Positions 34,183-44,218 of a stretch of 54,965 nucleotides of DNA are shown piece by piece. The stretch lies in the IMG/VR virus record IMGVR_UViG_3300044613_005025, positions 1 through 54,965 of that record. One strand, 5' to 3'. The first letter of the stretch is position 1; each line of letters starts with the position of its first letter. Source of the stretch: a virus. A model generated the notes under the pieces. That model made no database searches, was not told the DNA's origin, and saw only the letters and a list, made by a program, of their open reading frames with translations. The position numbers were made by a program, and so were the translations under genes.

Positions 34183-34635
34183 TCTGTCGCTTTCCTGCCG
34201 CGGATCTTTTTCGGCAGCTCAATGAAGCTGGTGCCACAGGGCTCCTCGCCCACAAAGGCCAGTGATCAAACCAGCACCTCCAAGGGGTTGGCGCCCAGTG
34301 CAGCGACCCGCGTCAGCCCATGCACGGTGCGGGAGTGAGGCAGCCCAGGGACCGTCTCGCCAAGTCGGAGCTGGGCTGTCTCCGCTGTCCTCAACGCCTG
34401 GTCCGCCCGTCTGGCAAGCACGTAGCGCCCCGGATGGGCGACCCCGTCACTGGCTGCGACCTCTTGGCACCCTTTAATGGAGGGACCCGTCTCTGGGCTC
34501 TTGCTGGACCGCTTGCTGACAAAAAGCTCGCAGCACCCTTCATCCGGGGTTGTGAAGCACCTTCTTTAGCCAGTCCAATGCAAGTTTTGCATAAAAACCG
34601 GCTCTCGCCCACCCGCTGCTCGTGCTTGAGACCGT
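34183..34635. other. Intergenic region with decayed minus-strand frame
   Basis: No intact gene in 453 bases. A minus-strand frame without a start codon runs from about 34,520 down through LARRADQALRTAETAQLRLG and GLTRVAALGANPLEVLV. It is broken by TGA at 34262-34264 and continues in frame as LAFVGEEPCGTSFIELPKKI to a stop at 34158. This looks like a remnant of an older gene with a Trp-to-stop change. TGCAA and TTGCA (34579-34591) form a short inverted repeat followed by an A-run, a possible promoter or operator for the defence operon. Confidence 0.4.
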
Positions 34636-37600
34636 ATGCCGCTTCGTGACCTCTGCACCCCACGCCCGTCAGTCTTCGCGGCGGACCGTCGCGCAACGGT
34701 GCTCAGCCTCGACACCTTCCTCAAGGGCGAGGTGGACGGCGGGGGGTTCTTTGAAGAGAACTACTTCACCAGCGGGATGCTCACCCTGGTGGATCGGGCC
34801 TTCCGCCATCTGAGTGGGTCAGGAGCTGGCTCTTCGGTGTTTCAGCTCTCCCAGGCGATGGGGGGAGGCAAGACCCACAGCATGATTTCCATGGGTCTGC
34901 TGGCCCGGGATCCCAACCTCCGCCAGGAGGTGTTTGCCCAGGTTGAAGGCGGCAACCCAGCCCCAAACCTTGGGGGCTGCCAGGTGGTGGGTTTCAACGG
35001 CCGCAGCACCGATGCTGATGGGGGGATTTGGGGTTCGATCGCAGATCAGCTGGGCAGAGCCGAGCAGTTCGCCAAGTACGTCTCACCTCTGCTGCGTGCT
35101 CCGGGCCCTGAAGCATGGAAGGAGCTGCTGGGCGAGCAACCGCTGGTGATTTTCCTGGACGAGCTGCCGCCGTATCTCGAATACGCGGTGGCGGTGCCGG
35201 TAGGCAACGGTAACCTGGCCACGGTGACGACAGCGGCGCTGGCGAACCTGTTCGTGGCCGTCACAGAGATGCCCAACGTCTGCCTGGTGCTCTCTGATCT
35301 GGGCGGCACAAACTACTCCGGTGGTCAGGACAACATCAACCAGGCGGTTGAAAGGGCGATTCAGCAGCTGAGCGGGGAGTCGAGGCGGATTGCGGTGCCG
35401 ATCACGCCCGTGAACCCCAATGGCGATGAGCTGTATCACATCCTGCGCAAACGCCTTTTCGCCCAGGTGGCTCCTGCAAACGCCATTGATGGCGTGGCCG
35501 GCTCCTACCGGGAAGCGCTGCGCGACGCGGTGAACATGGGGCTCACGACCACCACCCCGGAATCCCTATACACCCGGATTCAGGACTCCTACCCCTTCCA
35601 TCCCGACCTGCGGGAGCTGGTGGGCAAGTTCAAGGAGAACGAGGGTTTCCAGCAAACCCGGGGCGTGATCCGGTTGATGCAGATGGTCGTTTCCGACCTC
35701 TGGAATTCTGGCAAGGCCGGCGGCCTCGACCTGATCCACCCCTACGACCTCGACCTCAACCAAGACGAGCTCGCCTCTGAGGTGCGCACGATCAACCCCA
35801 GCCTCAGCGAGGCGATCGCCCACGACATCGCCCATGGCGGCGATGCCGAGGTAGAGGTGATCGATGAGGCCAACGGCAACACCGATGCCTCCGATGCCGC
35901 CCGGCTGATCCTGGTGGCCTCTCTCTCCACCACCCCTGGCGCGATCCATGGGATGCGGGAGTACCAACTGGTGGACTGCCTACAGCGCCCCGGCCGCGAC
36001 CTGTCTGCGTTCAAGACCAACGTTCTCGACAAGCTGGCGACGCGGGCCTGGTACCTGCACAACTCGCCCGACGGGCGGCTGTTCTTCAAGAACCAGCAGA
36101 ACCTGGCGGCCAAGCTGCGCTCTACGGCCCAGTCGCTCCACAACGAAACCGTGGAGCGGATGCTGCGGGAGCACCTGGATGACTACTTCACGCCCAGCCT
36201 GCGCGACTGCTTCCAGGTGGTGAAGGTGCTGCCTCCACCCGATGAGGTTCAGCTCGATCAGGAGAAGACCACCCTGGTGATCACCCGCCCCGGCGGCCAG
36301 GCCAATGGGCTGCCGGTGTCGCAGGACTGGCAGGACTGGTGGCAGCAGCAACCGTTCAAGAACCGGGTGCTGTTCCTGAGCGGCTCCAAGGACACCTACA
36401 TGAAGATCCTCGATGCCGCCCGCCAGTCACGGGCTCTGGTGAGCATCGAAGACGACCTCAAAGGCGAGAACACCCCGCCTGACGATCCGCAGTGGCGGGC
36501 GCTCGACAGCCTGCGGGACCGGATCGGCCTCCAGTTCACATCCGCTCTCAAAGAGACGTTTGATCAGATCGTCTACCCGTCGGTGAACTCCGCTCTGCGG
36601 GGCAGCGCCATTGATCTGGCCTTTGCCGGCAACACCAACGGCGAGGCCACGATCAAACAGACCCTGATCACCGTTCGCAAGTTCACGACTGAGATCAGCG
36701 AGGACTCGTTCCGCAGCTACGCGGAAGCCAAGCTCTTTGGCTCCGCCGACAGCGCCGTGGTGCTTTGGGCCGATGTGAAGCGCGCCGCAGCGACCCGCAC
36801 CGATTGGCCGCTGCACAAGCCTTCAGCGCTGGATGACCTGAAAGCCGACGCGATCCAACGCGATCGCTGGCGGCCTGAGGGCAACTACGTGCGCAAAGGT
36901 CCCTTCCCGCCGCCGACGCCCAGCATCGAGATCCGAGAAGGCGCCCGAGATGAAGAGGGCGATGGCCGCACCTATCTGCAACTGGTGCCGCTGCATTGCG
37001 ACAGCATCGTGTTCGAAAGCGGTGAGAGCGAGCCCACCACCGCTTCATCACCCGTGCCTTCCGCGGCGAAGTTTGAGGCCAAGGGCCTGCAATACAAGTT
37101 CCTGGCTTTCGACAGCGAGAACCCGGAGCGGCAAAGCGAGGTGAAGACCTGGACAGCAACCCTGCGACTCAAGAAGCAGCTGCATGACCGCGGCGATCAC
37201 TACGAGGTGGAGCTGCTGGCCTTTCCGCGGGTCAATGGCGTGAGCATCCACTACACAACGGATGGCTCCTCGCCGATCGGCACCAATGCGGCGGTGTATG
37301 ACGGACCGATTCGGGTGCCGGACAACTGCCGCAAGGTCTGCGCTGTGGCCCAGGCCCCGGCCTACTCGCTGACCTCCCAGGGGATCGTGCAGGAGATCCC
37401 CAAGCGAGGGGAGGAGGCCCGCACCATCGACGCCACACGGCCGGCGCGGTGGCAGAAGGTGTGCAAGCTCGACGACTCAGGCGCGGTGTGGGACCTGATC
37501 ACCCGGCTGGAGCAGAACCCAGGCGTGCTGGCCTACGACGTGCAGCTCTCAGCCCAGAGCAGTGATGGCGAGCAGATCGTGGACTACAGCGGCTCGTTGG

Positions 37601-37779
37601 CCAACGGCTACGGCGGCACCGACCTGAAGACGGTGGCTGGCAAGCTCCAGGACATCGTGCAGGACGGGACGCTGCGGATGGAGATCGGCGAGCTGGGCTT
37701 CCCCACGGGCCAGTCCCTGATCGACTGGCTGAACGTGGTGAAGGAGCCGTTCAACCTCAGCTACGTGAGCCAGGACTGA
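34636..37779 (+). CDS. DUF499 ATPase of an anti-phage operon
   Basis: A 1047-residue ATPase. The N-terminus (DRRATVLSLDTFLKGEVDGG) precedes Walker A in QAMGGGKTHSM (G76-K79-T80). Walker B is LVIFLDELPPYLEYA. The DUF499 core continues with NVCLVLSDLGG, RIAVPITPVNPNGDELYHIL and YPFHPDLRELVGKFKENEGF with QQTRGVIRLMQ. A C-terminal part with ATDGSSPIGTNAAVYDG-like HYTTDGSSPIGTNAAVYDGP resembles a chitobiase/Fn3-type fold. DUF499 proteins occur in defence islands with DUF1156 methylases. It is the first gene of four; the DUF3780 gene starts 3 nt after its stop. Confidence 0.88.
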   Translation: MPLRDLCTPRPSVFAADRRATVLSLDTFLKGEVDGGGFFEENYFTSGMLTLVDRAFRHLSGSGAGSSVFQLSQAMGGGKTHSMISMGLLARDPNLRQEVFAQVEGGNPAPNLGGCQVVGFNGRSTDADGGIWGSIADQLGRAEQFAKYVSPLLRAPGPEAWKELLGEQPLVIFLDELPPYLEYAVAVPVGNGNLATVTTAALANLFVAVTEMPNVCLVLSDLGGTNYSGGQDNINQAVERAIQQLSGESRRIAVPITPVNPNGDELYHILRKRLFAQVAPANAIDGVAGSYREALRDAVNMGLTTTTPESLYTRIQDSYPFHPDLRELVGKFKENEGFQQTRGVIRLMQMVVSDLWNSGKAGGLDLIHPYDLDLNQDELASEVRTINPSLSEAIAHDIAHGGDAEVEVIDEANGNTDASDAARLILVASLSTTPGAIHGMREYQLVDCLQRPGRDLSAFKTNVLDKLATRAWYLHNSPDGRLFFKNQQNLAAKLRSTAQSLHNETVERMLREHLDDYFTPSLRDCFQVVKVLPPPDEVQLDQEKTTLVITRPGGQANGLPVSQDWQDWWQQQPFKNRVLFLSGSKDTYMKILDAARQSRALVSIEDDLKGENTPPDDPQWRALDSLRDRIGLQFTSALKETFDQIVYPSVNSALRGSAIDLAFAGNTNGEATIKQTLITVRKFTTEISEDSFRSYAEAKLFGSADSAVVLWADVKRAAATRTDWPLHKPSALDDLKADAIQRDRWRPEGNYVRKGPFPPPTPSIEIREGARDEEGDGRTYLQLVPLHCDSIVFESGESEPTTASSPVPSAAKFEAKGLQYKFLAFDSENPERQSEVKTWTATLRLKKQLHDRGDHYEVELLAFPRVNGVSIHYTTDGSSPIGTNAAVYDGPIRVPDNCRKVCAVAQAPAYSLTSQGIVQEIPKRGEEARTIDATRPARWQKVCKLDDSGAVWDLITRLEQNPGVLAYDVQLSAQSSDGEQIVDYSGSLANGYGGTDLKTVAGKLQDIVQDGTLRMEIGELGFPTGQSLIDWLNVVKEPFNLSYVSQD

Positions 37780-37782
37780 GCC

Positions 37783-38406
37783 ATGGCCAGAACCCCCGTG
37801 GCCACACGCAAGAGCATCGGCCTGGGCTTTGTGCCGGAGGAGAGCCGCCATGGCTTTCTGATCCACATCCCCAAGGGCACCGCCAAAGGCGACCTGATCT
37901 CGATCAGCGAGTACCGCGGCGATCGCTTCAGCGGAGCGGAGGTGACCTCCTTGCCGGCTCCCCCACCGTCGGACCCTGCCCTGCGGGTGTCGCTAGACCG
38001 AGGACGCTGGGCGGCACTTGCTCCGGCGTTCTGGGAGGAAGCCAATCGGAGGCTGCGGGCCAATGGCCTGGCAACCGCCAAGCTCACCAAGAGCCCCACC
38101 AAGCCAATCCCCGTGCATCCATCACTGGGGAAGGAACTGTGCGTGCTGTGCTGGGCGGTGGAAGAAGCCTCGATCGACGACATCCCCAATGCCCTGCGCA
38201 ACTGGGAGGCCCTGGCCCCGGAAGAGCGCTGGTGGCTCTACACGATGACGGTGGCCACAACAGGCCAGGCGATGAAGAAGGGCGTGGGATGGCGTAAGGC
38301 CCTCCGCGCCGCCATCGCCGACAACCCCTTCGTGAAGGGCGAGGGAATGCCACCCAAAGCCCGTCGTGAATTACTTGGCCACTCCCAACTAGCGCTCGAG
38401 ATCTGA
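37783..38406 (+). CDS. DUF3780 defence-associated protein
   Basis: A 207-residue protein matching the DUF3780 type by its start (TRKSIGLGFVPEESRHGFLI and HIPKGTAKGD), a central WAALAPAFWEEANRRL and SLGKELCVLCWAVEEASIDD with WEALAPEERWWLYTMTVAT. The function of DUF3780 is not known; it is a regular companion of DUF499 and DUF1156 proteins. Spacings of 3 nt upstream and 1 nt downstream show tight operon organisation. It could be a specificity or adaptor subunit, which is inference. Confidence 0.85.
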   Translation: MARTPVATRKSIGLGFVPEESRHGFLIHIPKGTAKGDLISISEYRGDRFSGAEVTSLPAPPPSDPALRVSLDRGRWAALAPAFWEEANRRLRANGLATAKLTKSPTKPIPVHPSLGKELCVLCWAVEEASIDDIPNALRNWEALAPEERWWLYTMTVATTGQAMKKGVGWRKALRAAIADNPFVKGEGMPPKARRELLGHSQLALEI

Positions 38407-38407
38407 G

Positions 38408-41400
38408 ATGCAAAAAGCCTTCATCGAAACCCAATTCCCAATTGCCCGGCTCTCAGCAGAGTCGTACAAGGAGAGGAAGGCTGGATCAAGTCAAACGCTG
38501 ACTGGACTGGGCAAGTGGTGGGGGCGGAAACCGCTGATCTTGGTGCGCGCCTGCATCCTTGGGATGCTGATGCCGGCATCAAACGATCCGAAGAAAGATC
38601 GAGAGATTTTCCTCAAGATCCTCACCATGGACGACGAGGGCACATGGAACCGGCAGAAGGGTGAAATTCCTGTAAAAGCTTGGCGGGAAGCTGCTCCAGC
38701 CGCAATTCAGGATAAATACTTTGGGGCCAGTGGCTGGCAACGCGGAATTAGTGCAGAGGAAAAAGAGTTTGTCTTAGCCGAAATCTTTGAAGAACTTAGC
38801 TCCAACCAACGCAAACGCCTTGATGATCAACGTAAGCGACCAATCGCTGATCGCTCCACGTTTGACGGGTTGCCCTATGCCGAACGCATCGCTGAGTGTG
38901 AACGTCCCGAGAATGTGGCAGGCCCATCGTTGCAGGCCTGGGATCAGATTAATGCCCACCTCAGCACAACGGCTGCCAATCTCCCAGAGCTGATCGAACA
39001 ACTTGGCCAGCGCTGTTTTGGCCACACACCTCGCGTGGGCGATGCCTTCTGTGGTGGTGGATCGATCCCGTTTGAAGCGGCCCGCATCGGATGTGAAGCA
39101 TTTGGTTCAGACCTCAACCCCGTGGCGGGCTTGCTCACTTGGGCAAGTCTTAATTTACTGGGCGGATGCAAGAAAGTTCAAGACGAAGTGAGCCAAGTAC
39201 AAGAGTCCGTTTTCCGCGCCGTAGACAAACAGATCACGGACTGGGGGATTGAGCACAACGAGGCGGACGAAAGGGCAGAGGCCTTTCTCTACTGCGTAGA
39301 AGTGAAGCCTGAAGGCTGCGCCTACTACATCCCGCTAGCACCGAGCTGGGTGATTTCAGAGAAATATCGCATTGTAGCTACTTGGAATAAGTTGGAAGCG
39401 TCTGATCGGCTTGAGCCAACAGTTTTAGCCGTGAGTGAATCCGCATTGAAGCTCTACAAAGCCAAAAAGGGAGCAACAGTGGTGGATAGCCGCGTGATCG
39501 ATCCCTTTGATCCCAGCCGATCGTGGTCGATCGAAGCCTTGCGTGGGCCTGAAGGCCTGCGGCATTGGAGTAACGACGATTTAGTTCCGAGACCTGGCGA
39601 TGTGTTCCAGGAAAGGCTCTACTGCATTCGCTGGATCAACAGCCGCGGCGAACGCCGTTATGCAGCTCCCAATGCCAGTGATCTAGAGCGAGAAGCAAAG
39701 GTGCTTACGCTTCTTCAAGAGCGCTTTTCAGCCTGGCAGAGAGATGGCTTCATCCCATCTAAAGCAATCGTTAGTGGTTACAATACTGATCAACCAATCC
39801 GTGAGCGGGGCTGGACTCGTTGGCATCACCTATTTACGCCAAGACAGTTATTAATGCTGGGAGTTGCATTCCACGAGTTTTGGTCCAGAAGTGCGAACAA
39901 AGAGCTTGCAGTTTATTCACTAATCAGCATGGGATCACTATCTGATTTCAATGCTAAACTCTGCGTCTGGCAAAGTGGAATGGCAAAAAGTGGCGGGATT
40001 GGAGCTTTTGTCAATACATTCTTGAACCAGGCCCTGAATTGCCCGATGAATTACGGCTCAAGAGCAGGGTCCAGCTTCGAAGGCTGCTTTGGAAGAAAAT
40101 TAAAATTCATCCCGCAGTGCAGCAAGACAGGCAAGGTCGATTCAATAGACGCTCGAGACATCAGAGAGACATGCGACTTCTGGATCACTGATCCACCTTA
40201 TGCAGACGCAGTTAATTACCACGAACTTGCCGACTTCTTTTTATCGTGGTACGAAAAGCATTTAGCAAAAACTTTTCCCGAATGGACGGCTGATGCTCGA
40301 GCAGAACTCGCTGTAAGAGGTGACGGTGGTGAGTTCCGCCGATCAATGGTGGAGATCTATGGCAACCTTGCCAAGCACATGCCAGACACCGGCATGCAGT
40401 TAGTGACGTTCACCCACCAGAATCCGGCCGTATGGGCTGATCTTGGCATGATTCTTTGGGCGGCAGGTCTCAAGGCTACTGCTGCGTGGACCATTAGCAC
40501 TGAGACTGAAGCTGCTGGGATTAAGAAAGGAAATTACGTGCAGGGAACCGTCTGCCTTGTTCTACGCAAGCGAACAGCTGAAGGGCCTGGCTTCCTCTTC
40601 GATATTTATCCTCTCGTAGAAGATGAAGTCCGCTATCAAATCGCTTCCATGCATGCACTCGATGAATATGGCGAGCCCAATTTTAATGATTCTGACTACC
40701 AGTTGGCCGCCTACGCAGCTGCATTGAAAGTATTGACCCAGTATTCGACACTCGATGGAAGGAATGTTGCCGACGAAGTCTTTGCTGTTCGCTCCAAGAA
40801 CGAGAAAAGCGACTTCGAGCAAGTCATCGAGCGTGCCATCACCATTGCCTGCGACGCCCTCATCCCGAAAGGTCTCAGCGACTCCTGGCGCGATCTCAAC
40901 CTGATCGAGCGGTACTACCTCCGCGCTGTCGACATCGAATCCCGTGGAGAGCGCCGCAAGGGCATGTACGAAGAACTCGCCCGTGGATTTGGTGTCACCG
41001 ACATCAAGCCCCTGCTCAAGAGCGACAAGGCCAACGGCACCCGCGTGCATACCCCTTCCGGGTTTGGCACCAGCCTTCTGGCCCCCATCGACGGAGCAGT
41101 TGCAACGGCTGCTGCCCTGCCCCGCCGAGGCCGCGCGAGCAGCAGCGGCCCCCATCCCTTTGCTGCAACTCCACTCCGCCACCTGCTGTTCGCCGTCTGC
41201 GAAACCGCCGCAGCGGACAACGATCCCAACCAAGGGCGCCAGTACCTGCGAGACACCTTCGGGCAGACCTACTGGGGTCGCAGGGAAGCGATGGTGCGCC
41301 TGCTGGATTGGCTCGCCGCCCTCGGCAACTCAGAGGACACCGCTGATTGGGCCAAAGACTCAGAAGCCGCTCGCATCCTGGCCGGCCGCCTGAGGAACGA

Positions 41401-41410
41401 TGACGCCTGA
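38408..41410 (+). CDS. DUF1156 DNA methyltransferase
   Basis: A 1000-residue modification enzyme. The N-terminal DUF1156 shows FIETQFPIARLSAESYKERK and LTGLGKWWGRKPLILVRACI. The SAM-binding motif I is GDAFCGGGSIPFE (about residues 211-223), followed by GSDLNPVAGLLTW. The catalytic motif IV is DPPY (595-598) in FWITDPPYADAVNYHELADF, which indicates amino-methylation of adenine or cytosine. It would mark self DNA for the other subunits. The gene is GC-poorer up to about 40.8 kb and GC-rich in its last 600 nt, unlike its neighbours, pointing to a replaced core. Its stop overlaps the next ATG by one base. Confidence 0.9.
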   Translation: MQKAFIETQFPIARLSAESYKERKAGSSQTLTGLGKWWGRKPLILVRACILGMLMPASNDPKKDREIFLKILTMDDEGTWNRQKGEIPVKAWREAAPAAIQDKYFGASGWQRGISAEEKEFVLAEIFEELSSNQRKRLDDQRKRPIADRSTFDGLPYAERIAECERPENVAGPSLQAWDQINAHLSTTAANLPELIEQLGQRCFGHTPRVGDAFCGGGSIPFEAARIGCEAFGSDLNPVAGLLTWASLNLLGGCKKVQDEVSQVQESVFRAVDKQITDWGIEHNEADERAEAFLYCVEVKPEGCAYYIPLAPSWVISEKYRIVATWNKLEASDRLEPTVLAVSESALKLYKAKKGATVVDSRVIDPFDPSRSWSIEALRGPEGLRHWSNDDLVPRPGDVFQERLYCIRWINSRGERRYAAPNASDLEREAKVLTLLQERFSAWQRDGFIPSKAIVSGYNTDQPIRERGWTRWHHLFTPRQLLMLGVAFHEFWSRSANKELAVYSLISMGSLSDFNAKLCVWQSGMAKSGGIGAFVNTFLNQALNCPMNYGSRAGSSFEGCFGRKLKFIPQCSKTGKVDSIDARDIRETCDFWITDPPYADAVNYHELADFFLSWYEKHLAKTFPEWTADARAELAVRGDGGEFRRSMVEIYGNLAKHMPDTGMQLVTFTHQNPAVWADLGMILWAAGLKATAAWTISTETEAAGIKKGNYVQGTVCLVLRKRTAEGPGFLFDIYPLVEDEVRYQIASMHALDEYGEPNFNDSDYQLAAYAAALKVLTQYSTLDGRNVADEVFAVRSKNEKSDFEQVIERAITIACDALIPKGLSDSWRDLNLIERYYLRAVDIESRGERRKGMYEELARGFGVTDIKPLLKSDKANGTRVHTPSGFGTSLLAPIDGAVATAAALPRRGRASSSGPHPFAATPLRHLLFAVCETAAADNDPNQGRQYLRDTFGQTYWGRREAMVRLLDWLAALGNSEDTADWAKDSEAARILAGRLRNDDA

Positions 41411-44208
41411 TGCTCAAGCACCACTCCAGTCGCCGTAGCCGGCTCGATCAAGGCGTTCTCAACGAACGCCTGCAAGGGGCGATGAGCTACGACCGCATCG
41501 CGGGTTACTTTCGCTCCAGCCTGTTGGAGATCGCCGGTGAAGCGATCACTGGGGTGAGCGGCAAGGTGCGGATCATCTGCAACTCCGACCTGGATCCGGA
41601 TGACCTGGCCACCGCCACTGCAGCTCAGGCCGCTCTGCGCCGCAGTTGGTGCGCCGGCCAACCCGAGTTGGCGCCTCCAAATGCCCTACCCCGCTACAAG
41701 GAGCTCTACGACGCCCTACTGAGCGACAAGATCGAGATCCGAGTGTTGCCCGACACGGCATTCGGGTTGATCCACGGCAAGGCCGGCGTGATTCGTTACG
41801 CCAACGGAAGCAGCACCGCCTTTCTGGGCAGCGTCAACGAGAGCGCCAGTGCCTGGAAGCTCAACTACGAGCTGCTCTGGGAAAGCGATGAGCCAGACAC
41901 CATCGCCTGGGTGCAGGAGGAGTTCGACGCCCTCTGGAACGATCACCGAGCCCGTGATCTGGCCGACTGCCCGTTCATCCAGAACGACGTGCAGCGGATC
42001 ATCCACCGCCAGGTGGTGGAACCCGAGGCGCTGCAGAAAGTCGATGTGATGGAAGCCGCCGCTGCGGCTGCGGTGGAAACCCCGATCTACCGGCGGGAGC
42101 AGGGGCTCTGGCCCCATCAGAAGTACTTCGCCAGCCTGGCCTTGGAGCGCCATCGCCTCGGCGGTGCTCGACTGGTGCTGGCCGATCAGGTTGGCCTGGG
42201 CAAGACCATCCAGCTGGCCATGGCCGCCCTGCTGATGGGTCTGGAAGACCCAGAGGGTGGCCCGATCCTGGTGCTGGCACCCAAGCCCCTGCTGCAGCAA
42301 TGGCGTGATGAGCTGATGGAGCTCTTGCAGCTGCCATCGGCCTATTGGAACGGCCGCAGCTGGGTGGATGAAAACGATGTGGAACACCCCTCAGAAGGGG
42401 TGATGTCGCTGAGCAAATGCCCGCGCCGCATCGGCCTGGTGTCGCAGGGCCTGATCGTGCGCGGGATGCCGCAGGCGATCCGCCAGCTGCTGAACCAGCG
42501 CTACACCTGCGTGATCGTCGACGAGGCCCACCGGGCGCGGCGCCGCAATCGACCCAAGATGGATGCCGGCCAACCAGAGGTGGATGAGAAGGCAGAGCCC
42601 AACAAGCTGATGAGCTTCCTCTGCCAGATCGGCGAGAAGACCAAGAGCATGCTGCTCGCCACTGCCACCCCGGTACAGTTGCATCCGGTGGAGGCATGGG
42701 ACCTGCTCTCGATCCTCTCCAACGGCAACGAGGGAGTGCTTGGCGGAATCACCAAGACCAGCCGCTGGTTCAGTGCCTTTCGCACCATCCAGGTCGCCAC
42801 CGGCGAGCAAACCGTGCCTGCCGACGACGAGGTGGAAGGTTGGGAGTTCGTGCGCGACCCCCTGCCAGCTTCCACAGAAGACCCCGCCATCGAAAAGATC
42901 CGGCGGCAACTGCGGGCTCCAGAGAAGAAGTGGCAGTTCACCCCTGAAACGCTCGACCGGTTGCCCAATGCTATTCGCCGCGTTCAGCTGAAGAACAAGC
43001 TGCTGCCGGAGTACGGAGAGCGCTTCAACCCGCTCTTGCGCTGCATCGTTCGCCGCACCCGCAGCTACCTGGAGCAGGAGATCAACCCCGCTACCGGCAG
43101 CTACTACCTCCCCAAGGTGGAGGTGAAGCTCTTCGGGGAGGATGACAACGACGCCATCAACCTCGGCGGCTACCTCAAGGAAGCGTACGAGGAAGCCGAA
43201 AAATTCAGTGAGCTGCTGCAGAAGCGGATGCGCGGGGCTGGGTTCTTCAAGACCCTGCTGCTGCGCCGCCTGGGCAGCTCCATGGAGGCCGGCCGCAACA
43301 CCGTTGGCAAGTTGCTGAACATCTCCCCAGACACCGGCGACGACGAAGACGAGGACGACGCCGATGAAGACCTCTTCGGCAATGAGGGGCAGCCGCAGGG
43401 CTACAGCGAGTTCCGCAACTTCTCCACCGACGAGATCACGTCCCTGGAGCGCTGCCTGAACCTGCTCAAGCAAGGCGGCAACCGCGATCCCAAGCTCGAA
43501 GCCATCCTTGGCTACTTGCTCGGCACCAACCCCAATACAATCCAGCGCTGGGTGGATCGGGGTTGCATTCTCTTCTCGCAGTACTACGACACGGTGCGCT
43601 GGGTAGGTGAGCAGCTCGCCAAACACCCCGACATCCCCAGCGATCTGACCATCGGCCTCTATGCCGGCAGCAACCGCTCCGGGTTCTGGCTGGGCGGACG
43701 CTTCCAACGCTGCGACCGGACCCTGCTCAAAGACCGGGTGCGCAAGGGCGAGATCAAACTGCTGCTCGGTACAGATGCCGCCTCCGAGGGCCTCAACCTG
43801 CAGCGGCTCGGCACGCTGATCAACATCGACCTTCCCTGGAACCCAACTCGTCTGGAGCAACGCAAAGGCCGCATTCAACGCATCGGCCAAGCCCGCAACC
43901 AAGTGTGGATCGCCAACCTGCGCTACCGCGACTCCGTGGAAGACAAGGTGCACCGCGTGCTGGCTGAACGCCTGCAGGCCATCCACGAACTCTTCGGCCA
44001 GATCCCCGACACCCTCGAAGACGTTTGGGTCAAGGTGGCCCTCAACGACGAAGCCGAGATCGCCGAACTGATCGATCAGACCACTGCCACCCGCAACCCC
44101 TTCGACAAGAAGTACAGCAAGGTAGAAGATGCAGCTTGGGAGACCTGCGCATCAGTACTGAATCCGATCAGTGTGCGGGAGCTGATGGAGACTGGGTGGC
44201 AGAAATAA
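41410..44208 (+). CDS. PLD-SNF2 helicase of the defence operon
   Basis: A 932-residue fusion. Residues 1-165 are a phospholipase D-like domain with IHGKAGVIRY (H122, K124) and FLGSVNESA (N143). The SNF2-type helicase follows: Walker A ADQVGLGKTIQ (G264-K265-T266), DEAH 371-374 in VIVDEAHRARRR, LLATATPVQL, and the second domain with LFSQYYDTVRWVGEQL, GTDAASEGLNLQRLGTLINI and RLEQRKGRIQRIGQ. An acidic insert (DDEDEDDADEDLFG) lies near residue 645. It is probably the effector that tracks or cuts unmodified DNA. It is the last gene of the operon, ending 10 nt before a convergent gene. Confidence 0.9.
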   Translation: MLKHHSSRRSRLDQGVLNERLQGAMSYDRIAGYFRSSLLEIAGEAITGVSGKVRIICNSDLDPDDLATATAAQAALRRSWCAGQPELAPPNALPRYKELYDALLSDKIEIRVLPDTAFGLIHGKAGVIRYANGSSTAFLGSVNESASAWKLNYELLWESDEPDTIAWVQEEFDALWNDHRARDLADCPFIQNDVQRIIHRQVVEPEALQKVDVMEAAAAAAVETPIYRREQGLWPHQKYFASLALERHRLGGARLVLADQVGLGKTIQLAMAALLMGLEDPEGGPILVLAPKPLLQQWRDELMELLQLPSAYWNGRSWVDENDVEHPSEGVMSLSKCPRRIGLVSQGLIVRGMPQAIRQLLNQRYTCVIVDEAHRARRRNRPKMDAGQPEVDEKAEPNKLMSFLCQIGEKTKSMLLATATPVQLHPVEAWDLLSILSNGNEGVLGGITKTSRWFSAFRTIQVATGEQTVPADDEVEGWEFVRDPLPASTEDPAIEKIRRQLRAPEKKWQFTPETLDRLPNAIRRVQLKNKLLPEYGERFNPLLRCIVRRTRSYLEQEINPATGSYYLPKVEVKLFGEDDNDAINLGGYLKEAYEEAEKFSELLQKRMRGAGFFKTLLLRRLGSSMEAGRNTVGKLLNISPDTGDDEDEDDADEDLFGNEGQPQGYSEFRNFSTDEITSLERCLNLLKQGGNRDPKLEAILGYLLGTNPNTIQRWVDRGCILFSQYYDTVRWVGEQLAKHPDIPSDLTIGLYAGSNRSGFWLGGRFQRCDRTLLKDRVRKGEIKLLLGTDAASEGLNLQRLGTLINIDLPWNPTRLEQRKGRIQRIGQARNQVWIANLRYRDSVEDKVHRVLAERLQAIHELFGQIPDTLEDVWVKVALNDEAEIAELIDQTTATRNPFDKKYSKVEDAAWETCASVLNPISVRELMETGWQK

Positions 44209-44218
44209 ATGAGGTTAT

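Noticed and set aside
42391-43986. Long open frame of 531 codons antisense to the PLD-SNF2 helicase
   Set aside because: It lies opposite a gene with all helicase motifs, has no recognisable domains and results from GC-rich codon bias.
34636-44208. BREX, DISARM or classical type I restriction system
   Set aside because: No PglZ/BrxC, DrmA/DrmB or HsdS-like protein is present; the DUF499/DUF3780/DUF1156 combination is different.
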